NCBI GenBank assembly: GCA_963760435.1
Contig: CAVXDE010000027.1
Span: forward strand, 1-64,000
Source: JAFAXD01 sp963760435
GTDB lineage: Bacteria > Pseudomonadota > Alphaproteobacteria > Rhizobiales > Xanthobacteraceae
Direction: 5' to 3'
Length of the DNA: 64,000 nt
Shown here: positions 18,671-27,111 of the stretch, piece after piece
How the letters are laid out: the number at the start of each line of letters is the position of its first letter
Position numbering within the stretch: position 1 is the first letter of the stretch
The notes under the pieces: generated by a model
Told to the model about the DNA's origin: nothing
What the model saw: only the letters and a program-made list of their open reading frames with translations
The model's database searches: none
Translations under genes and position numbers: made by a program

Positions 18671-19975
18671 ATGACCGTCGCTTCCACCACGTCGATCCCT
18701 GCGCTGCAGCGGTCGAAAATGAACTCCGTCGTGTTTGCGAGCTGCTTTGGGACGATCATCGAGTGGTATGATTTCCTGATCTACGCAACCGCGGCCGCGC
18801 TTGTCTTCAATCAGGCCTTCTTCCCGACCTTCGATCCGCTCGCCGGCACGCTGGCGGCGCTCGGCAGCTACGCGGTCGGGTTCCTGGCGCGGCCGCTGGG
18901 TGGCGCGCTGTTCGGTCATTTCGGCGATCGGCTCGGCCGCAAGTCCATGCTGGTCGTGACCTTGTTCGTCATGGGCCTGAGCACGTTCCTGATCGGGCTC
19001 CTTCCCACCTACGCCTCGATCGGCGTGTTCGCGCCGATCCTGCTGATCGTCCTGCGCATCGTGCAGGGCATCGGTCTCGGCGGCGAGTGGGGCGGCGCGT
19101 CCTTGACGGTCCTCGAGCATGCACCGGCCGATAAGCGCGGGCTCTATGCCAGCTTCGTGCAAATCGGGTTTCCGGTCGGCCTCGTGCTTGCGTCGCTCGC
19201 GTTTGCGTTGGCAACCAAGCTGCCAAGCGCCGACTTCGCAGCCTGGGGTTGGCGGCTGCCGTTTCTGGCAAGCTCGGTGTTATTGCTCGTCGGCATTTTC
19301 GCCCGATCGCGTGTCCCGGAGACGCCGATCTTCGAGCGGATTCAGGCCACCGGCAACCTATCGAAAAATCCCGTGCTGGAGATGATCCGCAACGACACCA
19401 AATCGTTCCTGATCGCGGTCGGCCTGAAGCTCTCGGAAGTCTCCTGGGTCTACATGCTGACCGTGTTCGTGGTGCTCTATGCCACCACCAAGCTCAACTT
19501 GCCCAAGCAGCTCATGCTCGATGCGGTTCTCTACGCCGCCTTGCTCGAGTTGATCAGCTTGCCGCTGTTTGGTTTGCTCTCCGACCGGATCGGACGCCGG
19601 CCGATGTATATCCTCGGCGCATTGTTTACCATCGCGTTTGCGTTCCCGCTGTTCTGGATGCTGGAGAGCAAAAGCGTTGCGCTCATCATTACCGCGGTGA
19701 TGATCGCGATGAACTTCGGTCACGGCATGATGTTCGGGCCGGAGTCGGCCTACTTCCCAGAACTGTTTGGTGCGCGCGTGCGCTACAGCGGCGCGTCATT
19801 CGGCTTTCAGGTCTCGGCGGCGCTGGGCGGCGGCTTTGCGCCGATCATCGCCACCGCCATGGCCGGATATTTCGGCGGCACCACCGGCGTTTCCATCATG
19901 ATGATCATGCTCGCGCTGATCACCTTGGCGGCCGCCATCGCGGCGCGCGAAACAAAGGGCGTACCGTTGGTCTAG
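18671..19975 (+). CDS. MFS transporter, metabolite:H+ symporter (MHS) type
   Basis: This is a 434-residue inner-membrane transporter with about 12 helices. MHS-subfamily marks are IIEWYDFLIYATAAAL near residue 30, GHFGDRLGRKSML in loop 2-3, and GIGLGGEWGGASLTVLEHAP. These place it with the ProP/KgtP/ShiA-like group that moves organic acids or osmolytes. It lies 85 bases after the response regulator on the same strand. It could belong to the same regulon, but the substrate cannot be read from the sequence. Confidence 0.85.
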   Translation: MTVASTTSIPALQRSKMNSVVFASCFGTIIEWYDFLIYATAAALVFNQAFFPTFDPLAGTLAALGSYAVGFLARPLGGALFGHFGDRLGRKSMLVVTLFVMGLSTFLIGLLPTYASIGVFAPILLIVLRIVQGIGLGGEWGGASLTVLEHAPADKRGLYASFVQIGFPVGLVLASLAFALATKLPSADFAAWGWRLPFLASSVLLLVGIFARSRVPETPIFERIQATGNLSKNPVLEMIRNDTKSFLIAVGLKLSEVSWVYMLTVFVVLYATTKLNLPKQLMLDAVLYAALLELISLPLFGLLSDRIGRRPMYILGALFTIAFAFPLFWMLESKSVALIITAVMIAMNFGHGMMFGPESAYFPELFGARVRYSGASFGFQVSAALGGGFAPIIATAMAGYFGGTTGVSIMMIMLALITLAAAIAARETKGVPLV

Positions 19976-19990
19976 GCAGATTCCAAAATT

Positions 19991-20074
19991 CGTCATTGCG
20001 AGGCGCGCAGCGCCGAAGCAATCCAGAGCCCAGTGTTGTCGCCCCTGGATTGCTTCGCTTCGCTCGCAATGACG
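19991..20074. repeat. REP family B palindrome between convergent genes
   Basis: The outer arms CGTCATTGCGAG and CTCGCAATGACG and the inner arms GAAGCAATCCAG and CTGGATTGCTTC form a long imperfect hairpin. A second copy is at 48893-48970. This palindrome type is widespread in Bradyrhizobium-like genomes. Its location between two converging genes suits a transcription terminator role. Confidence 0.8.
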
Positions 20075-20133
20075 ACGTCTTTGGCTGGTGCTTTGATTCA
20101 ACCTCAACGCATCGTGCTTTAGATCTGCACGGG

Positions 20134-20781
20134 TTATCGCTGCTCCGCGATATCCGGCAACGCCGCCGCGTTGGCCTTCCAAGCCCGTTGATACTCGAGG
20201 ATGCGCGCGGTTTCCGCTGCGACGACAGCGCCGACGAAACGCTGCAGCAGATAGAGCGTCATATCGATTCCGAGGCTGACACCGCCGCCCGTCAGCACGG
20301 ATCCGGTGTCGACAACGCGCGCCTCAATAGCCTGCACACCCGAATGGCGCTGCGCCAATAGATCAAGCGGGCACTGCTCGCCGGGCACGATTTCCCGCTT
20401 GGTTGTCGCGCGACGGCCATCCAAGAGCCCCGCACCCGCGACAATCATGCCTCCGGTACAAACCGACGCAACGACACCGCCGCGCTCATGGAACGCGCGC
20501 ACGAACGCGAGAATCTCATGGTCGCGCGCGGCATCTGTCCAGCCGGGTCCGCCGAGAACCATCAGGATGTCGGCGGCCGGACAATCGGCGAAGCTGTGAT
20601 CCGCGATGAGGCGCAACCCGCTGGCCATCGCCAATTCGCCGCCGGATTTGGACACGACAAAGAACCGCAGATCCGGGGCGAGACGCCGAGCCATCGAGAG
20701 CACGCCATACGTCGCGCCAATGTCGATCGGCTCAATGCCCTCATAGGCGAGGATCGCAAAGGCTTTGGTCGAGGCCGGCAT
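20134..20781 (-). CDS. DJ-1/PfpI family protein
   Basis: This is a 215-residue protein of the DJ-1/PfpI glutamine-amidotransferase-like fold. The nucleophile elbow is SVCTGGM with Cys108, and ILMVLGGPGW matches the family. It resembles isonitrile hydratase-like or ThiJ/PfpI proteins, and the N-terminal part of GlxA-type regulators without their AraC HTH. The start is 1 base after the stop of the upstream FMN-binding protein gene, so the two are translationally coupled. The substrate is unknown. Confidence 0.82.
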   Translation of the reverse strand: MPASTKAFAILAYEGIEPIDIGATYGVLSMARRLAPDLRFFVVSKSGGELAMASGLRLIADHSFADCPAADILMVLGGPGWTDAARDHEILAFVRAFHERGGVVASVCTGGMIVAGAGLLDGRRATTKREIVPGEQCPLDLLAQRHSGVQAIEARVVDTGSVLTGGGVSLGIDMTLYLLQRFVGAVVAAETARILEYQRAWKANAAALPDIAEQR

Positions 20782-20782
20782 C

Positions 20783-21442
20783 CTAATAGAGCCCGCGCTC
20801 CGCCATCACCTCCGTTTGCCGCTCATTCTCCGCGACCGTCAGTCCAGCGACATGATCGAGCAGCATCTGGGCATAACTCGGCAGGATCGCCCGATCGATG
20901 TGCCGTTTCGGATCCCAAAGCCCGGAGCGGATGAACGCCTTGGGGCAGTGCAGGAACGCCTCCTCGATGGCGATGACCAAGCCGACCTTGGGCGCGCGCC
21001 CGTTGATGGCACTCGCCGCCAGGACCCTCGCATCATCGGTGATCCGCGCGGTGCCGTTGATGCGCAGGGTCTCATCCATGCCGGGCACCAGGAACAGCAC
21101 GCCGATCTGCGGATTGACGAGCAGGTTCATCATCGCGTCGAGCCGGTTGTTGCCGACCCGATCGGGCAGCAGCAAGGTGCGCTCATCGAGCTCGCGCACG
21201 AACCCCGGCGGATCACCGCGCGGCGAAATGTCGGCGCCGTTCGGCCCTTGCGTGGACACGACACAGAACGGCGAGAGCGAGATGATCTGGCGACAATGCC
21301 GGTCGAGCGCCCTGAGCACCTTGTCGGTCGCCCGGCTCATGGGCTGATGGTGCAGCTTGCGCAGGCTGATCTCGTCGGTGATGAAGCTCGTGTTCTCAGG
21401 GAGCACCCGCGGCCTCGAAGGTTTGGGTAGGTCCGGCAACAT
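20783..21442 (-). CDS. Pyridoxamine 5'-phosphate oxidase-related FMN-binding protein
   Basis: This is a 219-residue protein of the PNPOx-like split-barrel fold, probably FMN-binding. Family text is FCVVSTQGPNGADISPRGD, LLLPDRVGNNRLDAMMNLL, VGVLFLVPGMDETLRINGTA-like phrasing, and EEAFLHCPKAFIRSGLW. The start is set at ATG 21442 (MLPDLPKPSRPRV); the longer frame would begin with TTG at 21472. Related proteins often act as general nitroreductase- or flavin-like oxidoreductases; a specific role is not known. It forms an operon with the PfpI gene. Confidence 0.8.
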   Translation of the reverse strand: MLPDLPKPSRPRVLPENTSFITDEISLRKLHHQPMSRATDKVLRALDRHCRQIISLSPFCVVSTQGPNGADISPRGDPPGFVRELDERTLLLPDRVGNNRLDAMMNLLVNPQIGVLFLVPGMDETLRINGTARITDDARVLAASAINGRAPKVGLVIAIEEAFLHCPKAFIRSGLWDPKRHIDRAILPSYAQMLLDHVAGLTVAENERQTEVMAERGLY

Positions 21443-21494
21443 GAGTATTGCAGAAGCATTTTGTCTGCTCAACCAATGGCGGCCCTCATCACCA

Positions 21495-22400
21495 TCAACT
21501 CCCGCGTCTGGCGCGCGGCACGCTGCGGCGGATCAGATCGAAAAAATATTCCGCCGCCGGCGTCAGCGGCAGCCCGGCGCGGCGCACCATGACGAGCGGC
21601 GGCGCCGGCAGGATTTCCTTGACCGCAATCGGCGCCAGGGCCTGCGCCGTCAGCGCAAACTTGCTCCACTGCGCCGGCACCATGGCAAGGAGATCGCTGT
21701 TGGCAAGCGACACGATCAGGGTGAGCGCCGACTGACTCTGCAACGCCAGCCGCGGCGGCGGCAGGCCGTACTTGGCGAAGACGGCGTTCAGCTCCTCCTC
21801 GGCCCGTAGTGTGATCGAGGTCGTTGCCCATTCGGCGTCGACCAGGTCGCGCAGTGACTTGGCGCGGCTCAGCGGATGGCCGCGGCGGCCCAAGATGGTC
21901 CGCGTATTCTCGAACAGCGTCTCGACTTTGAGCTCCGACGACGGCGGGCGTTCTGGGCGCGGGCCCACATAGAAGTCGACGCTCCCATCCTTCAGACCCG
22001 GTTCGAGCGTCGGATATTGGCCCTCGATCAGGCGCAGCTGCAGACCTGGGTAACGCTTCCGGAATGGAGCCAACGCCCCGGGCAGCAAGGTGAGATGGGC
22101 CGCAATCGACAGGCCCGCGACCACGGTTCCGCGCGTGCCGCCGTGCAGCTGCTCGGCTTCATCGGTGGCTCGCCGGACCTCGCTCAGCACAGCCTGCGCC
22201 CGTCGCACGAAGGCCTCCCCCATGGTGGTGAGGAGCATGCCGCGCGCGCGCCGCTCGAACAGCGGTGCGCCCAGCTCGCGTTCGAGCTCGCGGACGCTGC
22301 GCGTCAGCGCCGGCTGCGCGAGCCCGAGGTGACGGGCCGCCGCGCGCAGACTGCCCCGCTCGGCAATGGCGACGACGTCGCGGAATTGAGTGAGCTTCAT
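21495..22400 (-). CDS. LysR-family transcriptional regulator
   Basis: This is a 301-residue regulator. The N-terminal winged HTH (MKLTQFRDVVAIAERGSLRA then HLGLAQPALTRSVRELE) is typical of LysR proteins, followed by a periplasmic-binding-like effector domain. It is divergent from the MFS transporter at 22559, which is followed by an FAH-family gene. By the usual LysR arrangement it probably controls that pair. The effector is unknown. Confidence 0.9.
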   Translation of the reverse strand: MKLTQFRDVVAIAERGSLRAAARHLGLAQPALTRSVRELERELGAPLFERRARGMLLTTMGEAFVRRAQAVLSEVRRATDEAEQLHGGTRGTVVAGLSIAAHLTLLPGALAPFRKRYPGLQLRLIEGQYPTLEPGLKDGSVDFYVGPRPERPPSSELKVETLFENTRTILGRRGHPLSRAKSLRDLVDAEWATTSITLRAEEELNAVFAKYGLPPPRLALQSQSALTLIVSLANSDLLAMVPAQWSKFALTAQALAPIAVKEILPAPPLVMVRRAGLPLTPAAEYFFDLIRRSVPRARRGS

Positions 22401-22449
22401 GTATGATAACGGTTTGGCATCGGATGAACGATTCTGACATCTTGCTGCG

Positions 22450-22465
22450 ATCCCTGTCCAGGGAT
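22450..22465. promoter_or_regulatory. Candidate LysR operator dyad
   Basis: Perfect 7-base arms ATCCCTG and CAGGGAT are separated by 2 bases, in the 158-base region between the divergent LysR and MFS genes. The position suits a regulator site; binding is inferred. Confidence 0.35.
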
Positions 22466-22558
22466 AGCGAGCAGGGTCGCAATTCGGTGGTAGACGCCCG
22501 CCAATGAGACCGGCTCAACCCGGCACACCGCGAGACAAACCAAAACCAAGGGGAGGCC

Positions 22559-23860
22559 ATGGAGGACGTAGAACGCGATACGATGCGGATCGTGCGCCGC
22601 CGCGTGTTTTATTGCTTGTTCGTGATGTTCCTGCTCAATCAGATCGACCGAACGAACGTCGGTTTCGCTGCGCTGCAGATGAACGTCCAGCTCGGTTTCA
22701 ACGCCGAGGTGTATGGGTTCGGGACCGGGCTGTTCTTTTTCAGCTACCTCCTGGCAGAAATGCCGAGCAACCTGATGCTGGAGCGGTTCGGGCCGCGCAT
22801 CTGGCTCTCGCGCATCACCATCAGCTGGGGCGTGATCGCCATGCTGATGGCCTTCGTGTACGACGCGCCCTCCTTCTACATCTTGCGTTTTCTGTTGGGC
22901 TTGGCCGAGGCGGGCTTCGCCCCCGGCTCGATCTACTACATCAACCTGTGGGCGCCAAAGCGCTACCGCGCCAAGTCGGTGGTGGTTTCGGCCTTGGCAA
23001 TTCCGCTGTCGGTCATCATCGGCGGTCCCATTGCCGGGCTCTTCCTGTCCATGGACAAGGTCGGCGGCCTGGCCGGGTGGCAATGGTTGTTCCTGGCTGA
23101 AGGCATCCCGTCAGTTCTATTCGGGCTGTTCACGCTGCGCTTTCTCACCGACCGACCCAAGGATGCGCACTGGCTTTCGCCCGCACAGAAATCCTGGCTC
23201 ATCGGTGAGCTCGCGCGCGACGCCACCGAGGCCTCCCGGCACGGCATTACCACGCTCGCCTCTGCGGTGCGGAGCTGGCGCGTCTGGCGCACGGGAATTG
23301 CCTTCTTCTGCGTGACCCTCACCACCTGGGGACTGGGGTTCTGGTTGCCGCAGATCGTCAAGCAGCTTTCCGGGCTCACCAACGCCCAGGTCAGCCTGCT
23401 CACCACCCTGCCCTTCGTCGGACTGGCGATCGGGTTCCTGCTCAATTCCTGGCATTCCGACAAGGTCCAGGAACGCCAGTGGCATTTCGTCGGCGGCGCG
23501 CTGATCGGCGCCGCCGGGCTGCTGATCAGCGCGACGGTCCCCTCGCCCGTGCTGGCCTTCTGCGGATTGGTCGTGACCGGCTTTGGGCTCGGCTGTGCGT
23601 TGGCCGTGTTCTTTCCCATTCCGATGGGCTTTCTCAGCGGCACGGCCGTGGCCGGCGGCCTCGCCCTGATCAACATGATCGGCAACAGCGCCGGCTTCTT
23701 CGGCTCCTACATCATCGGCTGGCTGCGACAGACCACCGGGTCGTTCAATTCGGCACTGGCGTTCCTGTGTGTCGGCATGGCATTGGGGGCGTTGTTGCTG
23801 GCTCCGTTCAGATTTGGCGGCGGCGCCAAGCTCAAAGCCTCACCTGCAGCCGGGGAATGA
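22559..23860 (+). CDS. MFS transporter, anion:cation symporter (ACS) type
   Basis: This is a 433-residue transporter with about 12 helices. ACS-family features are FLLNQIDRTNVGFAALQMN in helix 1, SYLLAEMPSNLMLERFGPR, and LLGLAEAGFAPGSIYYINLW. These are shared with tartrate, glucarate, phthalate and hydroxyphenylacetate permeases. GGGGAGG lies just before the ATG. The FAH-family hydrolase follows 10 bases later, so the transporter probably brings in an acid that this hydrolase, or a pathway including it, degrades. Confidence 0.87.
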   Translation: MEDVERDTMRIVRRRVFYCLFVMFLLNQIDRTNVGFAALQMNVQLGFNAEVYGFGTGLFFFSYLLAEMPSNLMLERFGPRIWLSRITISWGVIAMLMAFVYDAPSFYILRFLLGLAEAGFAPGSIYYINLWAPKRYRAKSVVVSALAIPLSVIIGGPIAGLFLSMDKVGGLAGWQWLFLAEGIPSVLFGLFTLRFLTDRPKDAHWLSPAQKSWLIGELARDATEASRHGITTLASAVRSWRVWRTGIAFFCVTLTTWGLGFWLPQIVKQLSGLTNAQVSLLTTLPFVGLAIGFLLNSWHSDKVQERQWHFVGGALIGAAGLLISATVPSPVLAFCGLVVTGFGLGCALAVFFPIPMGFLSGTAVAGGLALINMIGNSAGFFGSYIIGWLRQTTGSFNSALAFLCVGMALGALLLAPFRFGGGAKLKASPAAGE

Positions 23861-23870
23861 GATCCACGTC

Positions 23871-24944
23871 ATGAAACTTGCAACTCTGCGTAACGGCCGG
23901 CCCGATGGCGAGCTCGTCATTGTGTCGCGCGACCTGCAACGCATGCTGCGCGTTGCGGACATCGCGCCCACCTTGCAGGCGGCCATCGATCGCTGGGCCG
24001 AGCTGCGCCCCGCGCTCGACGAGCGCTACCGGCGGCTCTGCGCCGGGACCGAGCGTGGCGAAGCCTTCGACGCGGCGCAAGCTCTGTCGCCATTGCCGCG
24101 CGCCTATCAGTGGTGCGACGGCAGCGTCTACAAGGCGCACAACGAGCGCATGGCGAAGTGGATCAACAAACCGATCGACCCCCGCTACTACGAAGAACCG
24201 GCAATGTATCAGGGCGCGTCCGACGCCTTTCTGACGCCCACCGAGGACATTCCAGCGGCGTCGGAGGATTGGGGGATCGACTACGAGGCGGAGATCGCCG
24301 TCATCACCGACCGCGTCCCCTATGCGGTGAAGCCGGAGGCCGCGGGCGCGCACATCCTGTTGCTGATGCTGTGCAACGATGTGTCGCTGCGCAACCTGAT
24401 CCCACCCGAGCTGTCGCGGGGCTTCGGGTTCGTGCAGTCCAAGCCGGCGAGCGCATTTGCGCCCGTCGCCGTCACGCCCGATGAACTCGGCGCTGCGTGG
24501 CACGACTGGCGCCTGCATGGCCCGGTGCGCTCGCACGTGAACGGCGTCCTGTTCGGCGATCCCGATGCCGGACCGATGGTGCACGGGTTCGATCGCCTGA
24601 TCGCGCACGCGGCCAAGACCCGCGCGCTGGGCGCAGGCACGATCATCGGCGGCGGTACGGTGGCCAACGACGATCCGGCGCGCGGCACGAGTTGCATCAC
24701 CGAGCGGCGGATGCTCGAGACTTTCCAGCACGGCGAGCCGCACACGCCGTTCTTGCGCTTTGGCGACCGCGTGCGGATCGAAGTGCTAGGACCTAACGGC
24801 GCTTCGATCTTCGGCGCGATCGACCAGAAGGTTGCTCGCGTCCCGGCGACTGACGCCGCTATCACATCACCTGCTGCGACATCCTCACCTTGGCGGCGCG
24901 ATGTTCGCCCGCCAGGATCGGCGGGTGTTGGGCGATCCCGGTAG
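23871..24944 (+). CDS. Fumarylacetoacetate (FAA) hydrolase family protein
   Basis: This is a metal-dependent hydrolase/decarboxylase-fold enzyme of the FAH superfamily. Core motifs are DWGIDYEAEIAVITD (metal-binding acidic residues), MLCNDVSLRNLIPPEL, FGFVQSKPASAFAPVAVTPDE, GAGTIIGGGTVANDD and GDRVRIEVLGPNG. The start at 23871 is the ATG after the MFS gene. The last 30 or so residues after FGAIDQKVARVPAT look random and run 83 bases into the convergent oxygenase gene. A one-base error near 24835 would instead stop the protein at about 24852, so the true end is uncertain. Confidence 0.82.
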   Translation: MKLATLRNGRPDGELVIVSRDLQRMLRVADIAPTLQAAIDRWAELRPALDERYRRLCAGTERGEAFDAAQALSPLPRAYQWCDGSVYKAHNERMAKWINKPIDPRYYEEPAMYQGASDAFLTPTEDIPAASEDWGIDYEAEIAVITDRVPYAVKPEAAGAHILLLMLCNDVSLRNLIPPELSRGFGFVQSKPASAFAPVAVTPDELGAAWHDWRLHGPVRSHVNGVLFGDPDAGPMVHGFDRLIAHAAKTRALGAGTIIGGGTVANDDPARGTSCITERRMLETFQHGEPHTPFLRFGDRVRIEVLGPNGASIFGAIDQKVARVPATDAAITSPAATSSPWRRDVRPPGSAGVGRSR

Positions 24945-25848
24945 ATGCGATGCAGGTCGGGATGCAGCGGATCAGCGCGTCGTAGTTGGCGTGAGCAAAG
25001 TAGGCGACCGACAGCCGGCGCGTCGATTGTGTCGCGTCCGCCGGCGGATTGCCGACACGGTGCAGGTTGGAAACCCAGTGATCGTTCGTCCACATCGCCA
25101 TGAGGTCGCCGATGTTGATGATGAATGAATTCGGTCGCGGCTCGACATCAACCCAGCCGCCGTTGCGAAGCTTGACCTGTAGCCCTCCGGGCGCCTTTTC
25201 GGCGAGCAGGATCGTCAAGGCTCCGTAGTCGGTATGCGCCCCCGACCGCGTCTGCCCGGCGTCGACCGCCATGGCGGCCTGGTCTGGGTAATTGATGATA
25301 CGCATGACGCTGGTGTGGTGATCGAAGAACTCGACGAAGAAATCTGCATCGACTTTCAACGCACCAGCAAATATTCGCAGCAGGCTGATGGTCAGGGATT
25401 CCATCGACCCGTAGTATCGCTTGACCAAGTCGCCGAAACCCGGTGGCACATCGGGAACAATGTTCGGCTCGAACGCAGTCGTGCTGAACGGCTGCCGGTA
25501 GTACGCCGTATCCGGCACGTCGAAACGGCCGAACGCCAACTGCTCCTTGATGTCGATGAGAGCCGTGCCCCCAAGCGTGCGTCCGAGATTTTCGTGGCCG
25601 ATCCCGACGTACCCGCGACTGATGCTGTTGCGCGGGTTCCTGAAGCGTTGCTTCTCCGCGACCGGCCTGTCAAAGAAAGCCTTGGCGCTCGAGGAAAACG
25701 CCGAGAGCTCGCGTTCGTCGACACCGTGTCCGACGATCGTGAAGAAACCAACGTCCCGGAGTGCTTCATTGACTTGATCGTAAACACGTTCCGTCGCGAT
25801 CCTATCCTTCGCAATGAAGCCAGAAACGTCGATCTCCGGGATTCCCAT
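24862..25848 (-). CDS. 2-oxoglutarate/Fe(II)-dependent oxygenase, isopenicillin N synthase-like
   Basis: This is a 328-residue non-heme iron oxygenase. The Fe ligands are H205 and D207 in AHTDYGALTIL and H263 in VSNLHRVGNPP. The 2OG-binding Arg is in RRLSVAYFAH. The N-terminal DIOX_N region GFFTIVGHGVDE is typical of the IPNS/2-ODD family. The start at 25848 (MGIPEIDVSG) has AGGAGG and AAGAGGA upstream. It follows an ABC-type binding protein gene on the same strand with a 48-base gap, so the bound ligand may be its substrate or a precursor (inference). Confidence 0.86.
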   Translation of the reverse strand: MGIPEIDVSGFIAKDRIATERVYDQVNEALRDVGFFTIVGHGVDERELSAFSSSAKAFFDRPVAEKQRFRNPRNSISRGYVGIGHENLGRTLGGTALIDIKEQLAFGRFDVPDTAYYRQPFSTTAFEPNIVPDVPPGFGDLVKRYYGSMESLTISLLRIFAGALKVDADFFVEFFDHHTSVMRIINYPDQAAMAVDAGQTRSGAHTDYGALTILLAEKAPGGLQVKLRNGGWVDVEPRPNSFIINIGDLMAMWTNDHWVSNLHRVGNPPADATQSTRRLSVAYFAHANYDALIRCIPTCIASTGIAQHPPILAGEHRAAKVRMSQQVM

Positions 25849-25896
25849 GATGTCCTCTTGCCTCCTATGACTTACCAATTTTGTTGTTGAGTTCCG

Positions 25897-26931
25897 CTAG
25901 GCCGGCAGCGCCAGCTGTCGCTCCTGCGCCGAAGGCAAGAAGCTTGGATCGAAGACCTCTCCGGGCCGCGGGGTGCGTGGCAACCCATAGCCCTCGACCA
26001 CGGCATCAATCGATGCTTGCAGCTTCTTGGCGTCCACGCCGCCAAAGCCGTTGGCTCTGGTCCAAGGCGTCGCCATCACGTTGCGCAACGTGTATTCGAG
26101 CCGGCGCTTTTCGACCGCTGCATTGAGCAATGGTTCGACCGACGTCATGATCCGGATCGCGCCGTCGACGTCTTCGATCGTTGCCTTGAGGCCGAGATTG
26201 ATTGCCCGCACTAGCCGGGCCGCCGCGTCAGGATCCCGCTTGATGAACTCTTGCGACGCCATCACCCCGTTCGAATAGAGATCGAGGCCATTGTCGGAAT
26301 AGCTGAACCAGCGCGCCTCCTGGTCCGGATCGAAGTGGGCCTGCGCCAAGTTGATGTAGATCGAGTAGTTGAAGCCCAGAATGCCATCCAGATTTTTCTG
26401 GATCAGCATCTGTTCCTGCAAATTCGCAGCGACGTTGATATTGTTGACCTTCGCATAGTCGATGCCGTTCAGGCGCGCCAGGATCGGCAGGAGCCGCGAT
26501 GACGCGCTTCCCGCCGGTGCCCCCAAGGTCCGGCCCTCGATGTCCTTGAGGCTCTTGATCGGTCCGTCGGCGCGAACCACCAGAACGGACGGCCCGCGAT
26601 TGTACATTTCGTAGACCATGCGCGGCGCTTCGTCGGGCTTCTGCGCCGCGGCGGCGATCAATGTGTTGATGTCGCCGAACCCCGCGTCGTAGTTTCCGGT
26701 CATGATCCGTGAGATCGTGGCCGCGGACCCTTCGCCCTGATCGATCACCACGTCCAGCCCGGCATCGCGGAAATAGCCCTTCTCGCGCGCGACATAGAAC
26801 CAGGCGTGGACGCCCTGATATTTCCAATCCAGCGTGAACCGCACCCGCGTGGGAGCCGCCCGCACCCCAGTCAGCACGAAGGGTGCGGCGACGGCTCCAA
26901 ACACGGCTAGACGACGCGTAATCAAGGTCAT
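25897..26931 (-). CDS. ABC transporter substrate-binding protein, NMT1/THI5 (SsuA/TauA) type
   Basis: This is a 344-residue periplasmic binding protein. The signal peptide is MTLITRRLAVFGAVAAPFVL with cleavage near VRAAP. The mature start FTLDWKYQGVHAWFYVAREK and the segment GLDVVIDQGEGSAATISRIM match pyrimidine/thiamine-precursor and sulfonate-binding proteins. GAGGAAG lies upstream of the ATG. No permease or ATPase gene is adjacent, so it is an orphan receptor here; its partners may be elsewhere. It is divergent from the GntR regulator. Confidence 0.86.
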   Translation of the reverse strand: MTLITRRLAVFGAVAAPFVLTGVRAAPTRVRFTLDWKYQGVHAWFYVAREKGYFRDAGLDVVIDQGEGSAATISRIMTGNYDAGFGDINTLIAAAAQKPDEAPRMVYEMYNRGPSVLVVRADGPIKSLKDIEGRTLGAPAGSASSRLLPILARLNGIDYAKVNNINVAANLQEQMLIQKNLDGILGFNYSIYINLAQAHFDPDQEARWFSYSDNGLDLYSNGVMASQEFIKRDPDAAARLVRAINLGLKATIEDVDGAIRIMTSVEPLLNAAVEKRRLEYTLRNVMATPWTRANGFGGVDAKKLQASIDAVVEGYGLPRTPRPGEVFDPSFLPSAQERQLALPA

Positions 26932-27002
26932 GAGGCTTCCTCGTGCTCCCGCCGGCGATGATAGTGGTCCCGTCTTAGCAAGCACTATGCCGACAAAACA
27001 GA

Positions 27003-27016
27003 TTTTATCGATAAAA
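27003..27016. promoter_or_regulatory. Perfect palindrome TTTTATCGATAAAA, candidate GntR operator
   Basis: This is a 14-base perfect palindrome in the AT-rich 180-base gap between the divergent binding-protein and GntR genes. GntR/FadR regulators usually bind short dyads in such divergent promoters. The role is inferred from position. Confidence 0.5.
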
Positions 27017-27111
27017 GCAAATGTAACGATATTTCTTGAGATTGGCACTGTCGTCGGGTTAGCTATCCGGGCGCAGGCAAATTGCCGATTGCCGGGGAAT
27101 CGAGCGGGCTG

